Assembly: GCA_017627765.1 (NCBI GenBank)
Contig: JAGAGD010000088.1
Coordinates: 1 to 45,577 of the forward strand
DNA length: 45,577 nt
Reading direction: 5' to 3'
From: Prevotella sp.
Lineage (GTDB): Bacteria; Bacteroidota; Bacteroidia; Bacteroidales; Bacteroidaceae
This document shows positions 1-8,933 of this stretch, one piece after another. The first letter of the stretch is position 1. Each line of letters opens with the position of its first letter. Under the pieces are notes generated by a model that saw only the letters and a program-made list of their open reading frames with translations, made no database searches and was not told the DNA's origin. The translations under genes were made by a program, and so were the position numbers.

Positions 1-1009
1 ATACGAGAAGAAACACGAGTTTAACGTTGGTGTTGACCTCGGTTTCATACAGAACCGCTTAAACTTAGTTGCTGACTTCTATTGGCGTGACAACTTTGAC
101 CTGATGGGTTACCTCAATACTCAGGGTGCTGGTGGTCAGATCCGTAAGTTTGCTAACGTTGCATCTATGCGTTCTCATGGTGTTGAGGCAACTATCTCTA
201 GTCACAATATCATGTCAAAGGATTTCAACTGGCATACTGACTTGACATTTGCTTACAGCAAAACAACTATTACTGAGCTCCTTTCTCAGTCACGTGTTAT
301 TGACCTCGTTTCTGGTAGCGGTTTCGCTCGTGTTGGTTATGCACACCGTTCATTGTTCTCTATTCCTTTTGTAGGTCTAAACGATGAAGGTATCCCACAG
401 ATTATCAATGAAGATGGTGATGTTACTACAACAAAAATTAATTTTCAGGAATTTGATAAACTCGGTTTCTTAAAGTATGAAGGTCCATCAGAGCCAACTG
501 TAACAGGTGGTTTGAACAATATGCTCCAATGGAAGAACTGGCGTTTGAACATCTTCATTACTTATTCTTTCGGAAACAAGCTCCGTCTTGACCCTGTATT
601 CTCTTCCGGATATTCAGATCAGACAGCTATGCCTAAGGAATTCAAGAACCGTTGGGTAACTCCAGGTGATGAGAAACTGACAGATATACCTGCTATTGCA
701 TCTGTTAGGCAGTATTATAACGATTCTCAACTTGGTTATGCATACAATGCATATAATTATTCAACAGCTCGTGTAGCTGATGGCGGATTTATTCGTATGA
801 AGGATATTTCTCTCACATACGATTTCAACCCATCACTCATTCGCAAGATTGGTCTTGGCTCTGCTTCTCTCAAGCTTGATGCTACAAACCTCTTCTTGAT
901 CTACTCTGATAGTAAACTCAATGGACAGGATCCTGAATTCGTAAATGCAGGTGGTGTGGCTTCTCCACTTTCAAAGCAGTTTACTCTAACAGTTCGTTTG
1001 GGACTCTAA
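1..1009 (+). CDS. SusC/RagA-type TonB-dependent outer membrane receptor, C-terminal part (5' end outside window)
   Basis: This is the last ~335 residues of a SusC-like outer membrane barrel; the frame is open from base 2 and the stop is at 1007-1009, so the first methionine in the window (104) is internal. SusC proteins form the TonB-driven channel under a SusD lid and import oligomers too large for porins. The visible part has alternating hydrophobic/polar strands, the family-typical stretch around W-R-D-N-F-D and N-R-W-x-x-P-G-D, and a barrel-closing end (Q-F-T-L-T-V-R-L-G-L) with a terminal hydrophobic residue. The SusD-like gene starts 42 bp downstream, as is usual. The N-terminal plug and the carboxypeptidase-like domain are not in the window, so substrate class cannot be judged from this gene alone. 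Family call is secure; substrate is inferred from neighbours. Confidence 0.93.
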   Translation, partial: YEKKHEFNVGVDLGFIQNRLNLVADFYWRDNFDLMGYLNTQGAGGQIRKFANVASMRSHGVEATISSHNIMSKDFNWHTDLTFAYSKTTITELLSQSRVIDLVSGSGFARVGYAHRSLFSIPFVGLNDEGIPQIINEDGDVTTTKINFQEFDKLGFLKYEGPSEPTVTGGLNNMLQWKNWRLNIFITYSFGNKLRLDPVFSSGYSDQTAMPKEFKNRWVTPGDEKLTDIPAIASVRQYYNDSQLGYAYNAYNYSTARVADGGFIRMKDISLTYDFNPSLIRKIGLGSASLKLDATNLFLIYSDSKLNGQDPEFVNAGGVASPLSKQFTLTVRLGL

Positions 1010-1051
1010 TTTAATTATAATTTAAATTTGTATATTATATAAAGATATATT

Positions 1052-2827
1052 ATGAAATCAATTAAATCTATAGCACTTTTGCTCTTTGTCGCATTAGGCT
1101 TTACTGCTTGTAGCGACAGTTTTCTGGATAAGAATCCAGATGAGCGTATTTTAATTGATAATGAGACGAAGGTGGTCAAGCTTCTTACTTCTGCTTATCC
1201 TACAGGCAACTATCAGTGGATTGGTGAGTTGTTGAGTGATAATATTATAGATAACACAGCACCGCACATGCCTTCTAAAGCTAATTTGAAGCAGATTGAG
1301 TCACACTATAACTTCCCTATGAGAGATAGCTGGGATGAGCAATTATTTAAGTTTGAACCTGCTTCTAAGGCAACTTACAATGATTGGGACTCTCCAGGTA
1401 CATTGTGGAGTAGCTATTACAATTCAATTGCTACTGTTAATCATGCGCTTCAGGCTATTGATCAGATTGCTGAGAAAAATAAAGCAATAAAGGCAACAGG
1501 AGCAGATCCTAATACAGGTCTGACCCCAACACTTAGAGCTGCTAAAGCTGAAGCACAAATTCTTCGTGCTTATTGCCATTTCATGCTTGCAAATATTTTC
1601 ACACAAGGTTATCTTGACGCAAGTAGCAATGCTCAAAATGTAGGTGTGCCTTATGTTACAGAAGTTGAAGATGTTGTATTGAAAGACTATGACCGTGAGA
1701 CTGTTGAAAAGACATACTCTAAAATTCAAAAAGATTTGGAAGAGGCTTTGCCAAACATCAATGATCAGCTTTATACTAAGCCTAAATGGCACTTTAATCT
1801 TAATGCCGCACATGCTTTTGCAGCGCGATTCTATCTTTACACAAGACAGTGGCAGAAGGTTGTAGCACATGCAAATGCGGTTCTTGGAGTTGATCCTGCT
1901 GATTCTAAGCGTTATACACTTAATTACTCTTCTTTCACAAAGGAACTATCTTCTCTGTCTGATTTTGCCAAAGTATGGCAATCACCAAATGAAGCAAATA
2001 ATTTAATGCTTCTTAGTACTTATTCTATTTTAAGTCGTAGAGTATTTGGATATCGTTTCTCTTGTGCTGGCCCTGCAGCACGCGATGCATTCTTATATCG
2101 CTCTGGTAATCCATTATGGAGTGGGTACTATATACCAGCTTTCTCTGCAGCAAGTTTCAATGTTGCATCTGCAAGCTCTCAAGATTATGGTATAACTACT
2201 TCAAAGATTGGTGAAGAGTTTGAGTATTCTGATAAAATTGCTGGTATTGGATATCCTCATCAGATATTACGCCCATTCACCGGAAATATTTTGCTTTTGG
2301 AACGTGCAGAAGCAAAGTTGATGCTTGGAGACTATGATGGATGTGCAGCTGATTTGGCTGCATATTGGAATAACGGAATTGATAGTTTTGATGATGAACA
2401 AAAAAAGAATTACGTTGAGACTAACTACTTGAGAAGATTTACTCCAGAAGTGTTAACCTCGTATTATAAAGGTGCCATGAAAGATAATGACAACTTATTT
2501 GATAATTGGGATTTCACATCTACAAATGTAAGTAGTGACTATGTAATTCCTGCTGAAGCAGTACCATACATGAATTGTATTAACGAGTTCCGTCGTTATG
2601 AGACCGTTCTTGAAGGATTCCGTTTCTTTGACAACAAGCGTTGGGGCATGGTTATCAAGCATGTTGTTGGTCCAAGTAAGCAGGTTTATACACTTGAAGG
2701 CAAAGACCCACGTCGTGCTATAGAAGTTCCATGGGAATCTCTTTCTGCAGGAATGGTAAGTTCTCTTAAAACTACCCCGTCTAATAATATTGTTGAACAG
2801 GACAATAATTCATTAATAGTTAAATAA
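1052..2827 (+). CDS. SusD/RagB-family nutrient-binding surface lipoprotein
   Basis: A 591-residue lipoprotein that should sit as a lid on the upstream SusC barrel and capture substrate at the cell surface. The signal peptide ends in a lipobox with C20 (G-F-T-A-C-S-D). Sequence marks of the family are the N-terminal F-L-D-K-N-P-D-E motif just after the lipobox, the helical region with A-x-A-x-I-L-R-A-Y-C-H-F (a TPR-like helix seen in SusD proteins), and the C-terminal F-R-F-F-D-N-K-R-W-G block that most SusD proteins have before the end. Length is normal. It follows SusC by 42 bp and precedes the peptidase gene by 17 bp, so the set is one operon. Family call is firm; ligand unknown, with peptides favoured because a metallopeptidase and no glycosidase is encoded next to it. 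Confidence 0.95.
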   Translation: MKSIKSIALLLFVALGFTACSDSFLDKNPDERILIDNETKVVKLLTSAYPTGNYQWIGELLSDNIIDNTAPHMPSKANLKQIESHYNFPMRDSWDEQLFKFEPASKATYNDWDSPGTLWSSYYNSIATVNHALQAIDQIAEKNKAIKATGADPNTGLTPTLRAAKAEAQILRAYCHFMLANIFTQGYLDASSNAQNVGVPYVTEVEDVVLKDYDRETVEKTYSKIQKDLEEALPNINDQLYTKPKWHFNLNAAHAFAARFYLYTRQWQKVVAHANAVLGVDPADSKRYTLNYSSFTKELSSLSDFAKVWQSPNEANNLMLLSTYSILSRRVFGYRFSCAGPAARDAFLYRSGNPLWSGYYIPAFSAASFNVASASSQDYGITTSKIGEEFEYSDKIAGIGYPHQILRPFTGNILLLERAEAKLMLGDYDGCAADLAAYWNNGIDSFDDEQKKNYVETNYLRRFTPEVLTSYYKGAMKDNDNLFDNWDFTSTNVSSDYVIPAEAVPYMNCINEFRRYETVLEGFRFFDNKRWGMVIKHVVGPSKQVYTLEGKDPRRAIEVPWESLSAGMVSSLKTTPSNNIVEQDNNSLIVK

Positions 2828-2844
2828 GAAAGGAGAGTTTAATA

Positions 2845-4107
2845 ATGAAAAAACAATTTAAATTTTGGATGATTGTTCTTCCTCTCGTTCTAAGTGCAGG
2901 TTTGACATCTTGTTCTGATGATGACTTCACCCAAACAATTTTTGATACAACTGAGTATCCATTAGATAGAACATCTTATACTTTCCCCTTGGATACTTTC
3001 TTAAAGGTTAGTTATCTTGAACCTTATAATATGAGTTTCAAATACAGAATGGAGGATATAGGTTCTGATCTCCAAAAGAATCTTGTTCCTGCTTCTTATG
3101 ATGCAAGTGTACATTTGGCTGTATTGTCAAAGTACCTTTGGTATGATGTTTATGCTAAGTACGGTGGTGAAAGATTTTTAAAAGAAAATTCTCCTCGAAT
3201 CATTCATGTCATTGGCTCAAAGAGCTACAACCCATCACAGGGTACAGAAACTCTTGGTGTAGCCGAGGGTGGTTTGAAGATTACATTATACAATGCTAAT
3301 AATTTGCCAAAGATGCTCTATGATCCTTATATGAATGGAAGAGAACTTTCTGACGTTGATCGTATAGAATTGATGAATAAGTATTTCTTTAAGACGATGC
3401 ATCATGAGTTCGGTCATATCCTTGACCAGACACATTTACATCCACTATCATTTAATACTATTTCTACTGGTTCTTATAACTCTACTGGTTGGAGTGATAC
3501 TCACGACTCTATTGCAGCTGGACGTGGCTTTGTAACACCTTATGCTTCTATGAATACAAGCGAGGACTGGGTTGAAACCCTTGCAAACTACATTACTCGT
3601 GATTCGGTTAGCTGGGCAACTCTTCTTCAGTCTGCATCATATGAGTGGGAAGAAATAGATTATGACAAAAGCCAATGGGAAGATAAGATAAAGCCTAATT
3701 GTAATTATGATACTATTGGTTATAAAAAAAATGCAGACAATGGCGAGGTAAAAATTGTACGCCGTGTTTGTAAGAGAAATGGCGATGATACACAATCTGT
3801 GATTCTTGATGAAAATGGTAAAGTACAGTGGATACACAATTCTACAATTTTTGGAGATCAAGTTATTATGACTAAATTGGGACTTGTTCGAGAATGGATG
3901 CAGAAATATTATAGTATCAACATTGATGACTTGCGTCGTGAAGTTCAATTGCGTCAGTTCAAGACTAATGCTGATGGAACTTTTGTTAAGGACCGTTGGG
4001 GTAAGTTTGTCAATCGTCTAACATCACCTGTGGATGGTAGTTCACAGACCCTTATTGAACAGCTTTTGGAACAAGTGTATAAGTTTAAGGAATTACAAAC
4101 AAAATAA
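2845..4107 (+). CDS. putative zinc metallopeptidase lipoprotein (Peptidase_Mx1 type)
   Basis: A 420-residue lipoprotein with lipobox C23 followed by S-D-D-D, an acidic patch that in Bacteroidota often directs lipoproteins to the outer face of the outer membrane. The catalytic motif H187-E-F-G-H191 (HExxH) lies in the middle, followed by further histidines at 197 and 199. The sequence around it matches the Bacteroidota 'putative zinc-binding metallopeptidase' family (Peptidase_Mx1), which is regularly encoded beside SusC/SusD pairs. The C-terminal third (from about residue 300) is rich in charged residues and has a Y-x-I-N-I-D-D-L-R-R-E segment of unknown role. Operon position (17 bp after SusD, 17 bp before the DUF4302 gene) suggests that it trims or binds protein substrate at the surface for the SusC/D importer. 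Activity is inferred from the motif only. Confidence 0.85.
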   Translation: MKKQFKFWMIVLPLVLSAGLTSCSDDDFTQTIFDTTEYPLDRTSYTFPLDTFLKVSYLEPYNMSFKYRMEDIGSDLQKNLVPASYDASVHLAVLSKYLWYDVYAKYGGERFLKENSPRIIHVIGSKSYNPSQGTETLGVAEGGLKITLYNANNLPKMLYDPYMNGRELSDVDRIELMNKYFFKTMHHEFGHILDQTHLHPLSFNTISTGSYNSTGWSDTHDSIAAGRGFVTPYASMNTSEDWVETLANYITRDSVSWATLLQSASYEWEEIDYDKSQWEDKIKPNCNYDTIGYKKNADNGEVKIVRRVCKRNGDDTQSVILDENGKVQWIHNSTIFGDQVIMTKLGLVREWMQKYYSINIDDLRREVQLRQFKTNADGTFVKDRWGKFVNRLTSPVDGSSQTLIEQLLEQVYKFKELQTK

Positions 4108-4124
4108 TTAGAAAATAGATCACT

Positions 4125-5492
4125 ATGAAAAAAATATTTTCAATTGCTCTACTGATGGTAACAGCTTTATCTTTCACTGGTTGTGTCCAAGAAGAGGATG
4201 ACATTTTTGATCAGTCAGCCGCTGAAAGATTAAATGCTGCAAGCACTCTTTATTCAAAGCGTCTTATGGCTAAACCTAATGGCTGGGCAATACAGCTTTA
4301 TCCAACAAACGACAATGAAGCTCCTTATGGTAATGGCTATCTTGTTCTCTGTCGTTTCCATGATGACTATTCTGTTGATGTTGCAATGCGTAATGAACTT
4401 ACTGGAGGATTATTCAAGGAAGCTACTTCTGTTTGGCAAGTTATAACTGATAACGGTCCTGTTTTGTCTTTCAATACTTATAATGAAGTCTTACATGCAT
4501 TTACAAATCCAGAGGATATACCAACTACAGGTACACCTGAAGAACCAAAGAATGAAACTGGTGTAGGTATAGGTGGAGATTATGAATTTATTATCGTAGA
4601 TGCGCCTGAAGATGCTTCATATATGATGTTGAAAGGTAAGAAGCGTGGAACTTATAATCTTCTGACTCCTATGGAAGATAATGTTGACTATGAGTCATAC
4701 CTAAAAGATGTATCTGACTTCCAAAATGCTATGTTCCCAAGCAACTCGCCAACTTTCGATGTTGTTTACTTTGGAGATGATATTTATAAGATGGAAGATG
4801 CTAATGATGGTATTCCTAATATCTATCCATACGATGGTGACCGTGTTGTTGATGAAAGTTTTAATCCATTCCTTGTTACTAAGCGTGGAGATGACTATTA
4901 TCTTCGTTTCCGTGACGAAATCTCTATTCGAAATACTGAAGATAAGGTACAAGATTTCCGTTATGATGCAGCTAAAGATATATTTGTAAGTGTAGCAGGT
5001 GATCAATATTACATTGATGGAGATAAGCCTGTACGTTTCTTTAACTCGACATTGGATACAAATGAGTTTTCTGCCTTACAGTGGAAATGGACTCGTTCTT
5101 CAGAGCTTTCTGCAGAAATGAAATCAGTTTTAGATAATATTGATTCCCAACTTCGCGCTTTTAAGTATTCATTCCGTGAGAATGTTTTGAAAGTTGATAA
5201 TGGACGTTTAATACTTCAACTTGGTTATAAGTCTCCAAACAGTACCGATGTTCAATACATTGATTGTTATATGGCAAGTAAACCTACTGAAGATGGTGTT
5301 GAGTTGAAATTTGAGGGTGTTGATAACGAAATGAAAAAAATGTATGATGCAGTACCTGCTTTTTCTGATTTGATTTCACAACTTTCTCAGCAGTTTGTTG
5401 TAACAGCTGCTACAACAAAATTCAATCTACGTAGTGTTAAGTTGACTTCAAAAGCAAACCCAGATCTGTGGTTTGTTCTTAATCTTAAGTAA
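4125..5492 (+). CDS. DUF4302-type surface lipoprotein
   Basis: A 455-residue lipoprotein with lipobox C20 (S-F-T-G-C-V-Q-E-E-D-D); the acidic residues after the cysteine suggest surface exposure. The N-terminal part (F-D-Q-S-A-A-E-R, then a G-W-x-x-x-x-Y stretch and a G-Y-L-V-L-C-R-F strand) is what I recall for DUF4302, a Bacteroidota family found with SusCD pairs and Peptidase_Mx1 genes. No catalytic motif is visible. It starts 17 bp after the peptidase gene and belongs to the same operon, so it is probably an accessory lipoprotein of the SusCD complex that binds substrate or stabilises the complex. The DUF assignment is from memory of the family pattern, not from a search. Role is inference. 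Confidence 0.75.
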   Translation: MKKIFSIALLMVTALSFTGCVQEEDDIFDQSAAERLNAASTLYSKRLMAKPNGWAIQLYPTNDNEAPYGNGYLVLCRFHDDYSVDVAMRNELTGGLFKEATSVWQVITDNGPVLSFNTYNEVLHAFTNPEDIPTTGTPEEPKNETGVGIGGDYEFIIVDAPEDASYMMLKGKKRGTYNLLTPMEDNVDYESYLKDVSDFQNAMFPSNSPTFDVVYFGDDIYKMEDANDGIPNIYPYDGDRVVDESFNPFLVTKRGDDYYLRFRDEISIRNTEDKVQDFRYDAAKDIFVSVAGDQYYIDGDKPVRFFNSTLDTNEFSALQWKWTRSSELSAEMKSVLDNIDSQLRAFKYSFRENVLKVDNGRLILQLGYKSPNSTDVQYIDCYMASKPTEDGVELKFEGVDNEMKKMYDAVPAFSDLISQLSQQFVVTAATTKFNLRSVKLTSKANPDLWFVLNLK

Positions 5493-5583
5493 ACTTTTAA
5501 TAGTTATGGTGAGTCAATAATAGGAATATTTTGGCTCATCGTAACTTCTTAATGTAAAACAATTTTTTTAATTTTTTATACGT

Positions 5584-7365
5584 ATGAAAAAAACTTTATT
5601 CTTTTCATTAGCACTTTGCTTTGCAGCAAGTAGCTATGCACAAGTCGAGCGTGTTCAGAATGAACAAGTTGCAAACGTATTACCAACAAACAATAGCATT
5701 CGTTATGAAATTGCTAAAGGTAATCAAGCAAATGGACCATTGAAGTCACCATCTGATGGCTTCTATTATTCTCATCCGGATGGTATGTATTTTGTCGGTT
5801 TTGGTATTGATCGTAGAGGCTATTATCCAACTTATACAGTAATACCACCTTCAAAAAAAATCCAGTTTGTTGATATGTCTAACAAGACTGGAAATGCTTG
5901 GTCACTTGAATGGTTTGATTCACAATCAGGTCAATTCCTTCAAAGTGATGATTTAACTCCACTTCTTTCAGGAAATACTCTTACTTGGTCACAAGAGCCA
6001 GGCTTGGCTTACGTTACCCCAACAATGAAAAACAGTGATAATCAGTATACACTTGGAGAGTATTCATTATACCTACTTCATAAACAAGGAGGACCTGGGT
6101 ATCGCCCACGCATGTTAACATCTCCTTTTATAAATTGGATTTCAGCAGCTGACGACCATGAAGCTTATGAATATCAAGGTCAGATTTATTCTAATAATGC
6201 TGGTTGGGGCTTCCTTGACACTGATAATATGTATGGTACTGGTGGAACTACCGAAACAGATGATGAAGGTGTTGAACATCATCTTACAAGTGTTGGTACT
6301 TTCTTGGTTTTCTCAAAACCAATGTCTGATTTGTATGTTCAGAGTGTAAGAGCCGATGGTTATTCTTTCTCTCAGCAGCCTCTTAAGAATAATGCAACTT
6401 TGACAGCTTATATTACAGATGTAACACTTGATGAAAAAGGTAACAAAGTGCCTGGAGAAAATATTCTTTATACTCTTACAGCAACATCTAAGGATATATA
6501 TGGTTTTGAAGAGAGTTTAAAGCGAAATAGTAAAGATGTTTACGATGGTTCTGTTGTCTTCACTATGAAAGAGAAAAATCCTTTTGGAGTTGAGGAAACT
6601 GCGCCATTTACTTTGAATGATGAATTTGCTGTAATGATTGTTGGCTTTGACAATCCAGATGTTGATTTTGGTATCAATGGTTTCAGACTCGGTGAAAACA
6701 ATGCACATGTATCTGTATCTCCTGTAATTATGCAAGAAGGCGAGCAAGTTTATTATTTTACCTATTCACAGCGTATGGCAGCTAAAATCTATCTTGAGGC
6801 ATTCTATGACTTAGTTGATGTTGCTTCAGATAATTTCTTTGAAGGTCAGGGCGCTGATGAACATGTTAATGTATTAGAAGCACCTGCTGAAGGTGGTGAT
6901 TTTGCTACTGCTGGTACTGGTCGTGTAAAAGCTGCTATTGTGCAAGTTGCTATGCCTTGGTATGTTTTAGATGAAGATCAAAATCCAACTTCTGACATGA
7001 ACTATTCAATGGATTTACCAGACTGGATTCAATTTGAGAGTGCTGAACCAGCTTATGATTTATTTGAGCAACAAGATCAATCTAATCCAGATAATCATGG
7101 CTATTATTTCTTGACATTCAGTGCACAGCCCCTTCCTGCGGGAGTTGAGGGACGCAATGCTGCTGTTCAAATTGAAGGTCACGGAATTAATGGTACTTAT
7201 GCACTCGAATTCATGCAAGGTAATACTGAAAGACCTAATGCAATTGAAAATACTATTAGCAATAATGTCGATAGCAAGAGTATTTATAATCTTTCAGGTC
7301 AGAGAGTTGATAAAAACTACAAGGGTATTGTTATTAAGAATGGTAGGAAAGAAATTCAGAAATAA
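5584..7365 (+). CDS. secreted protein of unknown function with C-terminal sorting-like tail
   Basis: A 593-residue exported protein I do not recognise by name. It has a signal peptide ending at S-S-Y-A-Q (cleavage after residue 19 or so), no lipobox, and a beta-rich body with many aromatic residues. The last ~35 residues (I-Y-N-L-S-G-Q-R-V then K-G-I-V-I-K-N-G-R-K) are the short tail found on many Prevotella secreted proteins and resemble type IX secretion sorting signals. It starts 91 bp after the DUF4302 gene and is followed by a terminator at about 7392, so it is likely the last gene of the SusCD operon. It may be a surface adhesin or substrate-binding protein for that system; nothing in the sequence shows an enzyme active site. 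Confidence 0.8.
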   Translation: MKKTLFFSLALCFAASSYAQVERVQNEQVANVLPTNNSIRYEIAKGNQANGPLKSPSDGFYYSHPDGMYFVGFGIDRRGYYPTYTVIPPSKKIQFVDMSNKTGNAWSLEWFDSQSGQFLQSDDLTPLLSGNTLTWSQEPGLAYVTPTMKNSDNQYTLGEYSLYLLHKQGGPGYRPRMLTSPFINWISAADDHEAYEYQGQIYSNNAGWGFLDTDNMYGTGGTTETDDEGVEHHLTSVGTFLVFSKPMSDLYVQSVRADGYSFSQQPLKNNATLTAYITDVTLDEKGNKVPGENILYTLTATSKDIYGFEESLKRNSKDVYDGSVVFTMKEKNPFGVEETAPFTLNDEFAVMIVGFDNPDVDFGINGFRLGENNAHVSVSPVIMQEGEQVYYFTYSQRMAAKIYLEAFYDLVDVASDNFFEGQGADEHVNVLEAPAEGGDFATAGTGRVKAAIVQVAMPWYVLDEDQNPTSDMNYSMDLPDWIQFESAEPAYDLFEQQDQSNPDNHGYYFLTFSAQPLPAGVEGRNAAVQIEGHGINGTYALEFMQGNTERPNAIENTISNNVDSKSIYNLSGQRVDKNYKGIVIKNGRKEIQK

Positions 7366-7391
7366 ATCATTTTAGATAATCTTGAGAATTT

Positions 7392-7421
7392 GAGGATGTA
7401 CGTTAGTGCATCCTCTCTTTT
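7392..7421 (+). terminator. probable intrinsic terminator of the SusCD operon
   Basis: A 9-bp stem (GAGGATGTA with TGCATCCTC, one G-T pair) closes a 6-nt loop and is followed by a T-rich run. It lies 27 bp after the stop of the last operon gene. Confidence 0.7.
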
Positions 7422-7860
7422 ATCTTATCCCATTGATATGTTTAGTTTGGTTATTGACAATTTTTACTGTCCACTTAACATGTAAAAGTGCCTATCCTTG
7501 TTGATTTTCTTGTTTGAAAGCTCCACTTGACAAGTTTAACTGCTGTTCGCTAAAAAAGTTTTATGGAAAGTTAATAGGTCATCATGTTGCCATATTTGCC
7601 TTTTTGATCTTCATTTTACAGTTTTATTTCCCCCTAAAGGTATTTTTTTACATAAAATATATCGGCTGCTTGAGGAATTAATGTTTTTGAAAGCACTATA
7701 AGAATTTTAGCGGACGCTAATAAAAACACCATGATTCATAGCTTACACGTCAGACAAAGTCCCGCTTTTATTGCGTTCAGACGCTGAAAGAGTCCAAAGG
7801 AAGGCAAGTGGCTAAATCGTAAATATGGGAGGTAAAAATAGGTTTAGCTACAGTAATAGT
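7422..7860. other. gene-free stretch between the SusCD operon and the IS982 remnant
   Basis: About 440 bp with stops in all the frames I read and no RNA gene or clear promoter. The base composition is mixed, with AT-rich runs and a few GC-richer patches (around 7755-7805). It may be decayed sequence around an insertion hotspot, but I see nothing that can be named. Confidence 0.5.
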
Positions 7861-8795
7861 ACCTGAGTTCGACGTAAGACTTATGCAATAATTCTGCTTT
7901 TGTCAATTATTTCAATATTCATTGCAGGTTTCTTTGGCAGCAGGTTGTATGCAAATGAGTCTTGCAAGTAGATTGGTTACGAAGTTGTCAAAACTGCGGT
8001 GTCTGGTGTGCTCTATCTGGCATACATTCTTCAGTTCGTTGTTTACGGTCTCAATGATTGTGCGTTTTCTGAGAATCAGTTTGTCATGTAGGTTCATCAG
8101 TGAGTTTTTCATGTTCTTCTTGATTTTAGTGACGAGGTTCAGGTCATCAACAAACAGCATCTCAAAGAGTTCCTGGCTGATGTATCCCCTGTCGGCAAAT
8201 AGTTTTCCGAAGAGCTTGTGTGTGAATCGCTTGTTCTTGAGCGGTGTTCTGTCGTCCATGTACTTGCCCTTGGCAGCCCATCCCTTCATGGTCTTGTGCA
8301 TGTGCATGCGCTTGATATGGCAGGACACGAGCGACGTGGAGTCGATGATGGATATGCCTGTGCATTTGCCCAGGGCACATGTCTGCAGGAACAGCAGAAG
8401 GTGAAGTCCCACCTGCGCCTGACGCTCCACGAAGCGGTTATATGAGAGGGTATGCGGAAATTCATTCCTCATGTGCTGGCAGACATAGCCAAGATAGAAG
8501 GACTTCATCACGGAAACGGTGTGTATGGAACAGTATCAGTATGGTCATTATCTCGCTGTCAGACATGCGGCTCGGACGGTTGCGATGGCGCTTGTCTGGC
8601 ACTTTTAGGGTATGTTTTTTCAGCTCTGGGGCAAAATATTTGCAGAATTCGTCGAGAATACAGAAAATTTCTATTAAATTTGCAGTCGTCATGGGAATGG
8701 GTATTTGTTTGTAACTGTTTGATTATCACCTATAAAAGGTATAAATGTCCTATTTCCATAACCTTTTAAAAACTTTTCTTACGTCGAACTCACGT
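7861..8795 (-). mobile_element. degenerate IS982-family insertion sequence
   Basis: Terminal inverted repeats bound a transposase relic: left end ACCTGAGTTCGACGTAAG at 7861-7878, right end (reverse complement of 8778-8795) identical except one base. The element is about 935 bp, slightly shorter than usual for the family (about 1 kb), in line with an internal deletion in the transposase. Flanks share only an imperfect 8-mer (AGTAATAG at 7852 versus AATAATAG at 8797), so a clean target duplication is not evident. The transposase reads from the minus strand and is broken. Confidence 0.85.
7881..8692 (-). pseudogene. IS982-family transposase, frameshifted and internally deleted
   Basis: Two overlapping minus-strand reading frames (8692-8462 and 8511-7912) together give one IS982-type transposase. 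The first frame holds the N-terminal region (L-K-V-P-D-K-R-H-R-N-R-P); it shifts near 8507, where the normal F-R-D-x-K-S-F-Y-L-G-Y would run through. The second frame carries the I-D-S-T-S-L, A-D-R-G-Y-I-S and R-K-R-T-I-I-E blocks that contain the DDE residues. Between K-G-K and D-D-R-T (about 8255) some 30 residues usual in this family are absent. A second shift near 7953-7955 (one extra A on the plus strand) replaces the normal L-I-A-Y-x-L-L-P-K-K-P end; removing it restores the frame to a stop at 7881-7883. The transposase is almost certainly inactive. A programmed frameshift is unlikely because there are two shifts and a deletion. Confidence 0.85.
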
Positions 8796-8858
8796 TAATA
8801 ATAGATTTCACTAAAACAACGCAAGTTCTAGTAGAACGAACTCATGTCGTTTATATGT

Positions 8859-8897
8859 TAATCGGGAGATTAAGCATTTTGCTTATCTCCCGATTAA
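8859..8897. terminator. strong hairpin, probable terminator after the M6 protease gene
   Basis: A long near-perfect stem (TTAATCGGGAGAT with ATCTCCCGATTAA, plus AAGC/GCTT around a short AT loop) lies 37 bp past the protease stop on the minus strand. It has no clean T-run on that strand, so it may also work as an mRNA-stabilising hairpin. Confidence 0.55.
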
Positions 8898-8933
8898 TGA
8901 ATTGTCATAAGTAATATTTATTGTTACTTTCTT

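Noticed and set aside
1424-1870. A 148-codon minus-strand frame inside the SusD gene
   Set aside because: It lies wholly within a well-supported gene in the opposite direction and resembles no protein family.
7912-8511. IS982 transposase as an intact gene or with programmed frameshifting
   Set aside because: There are two separate shifts and a missing ~30-residue block, so decay is the simpler explanation.
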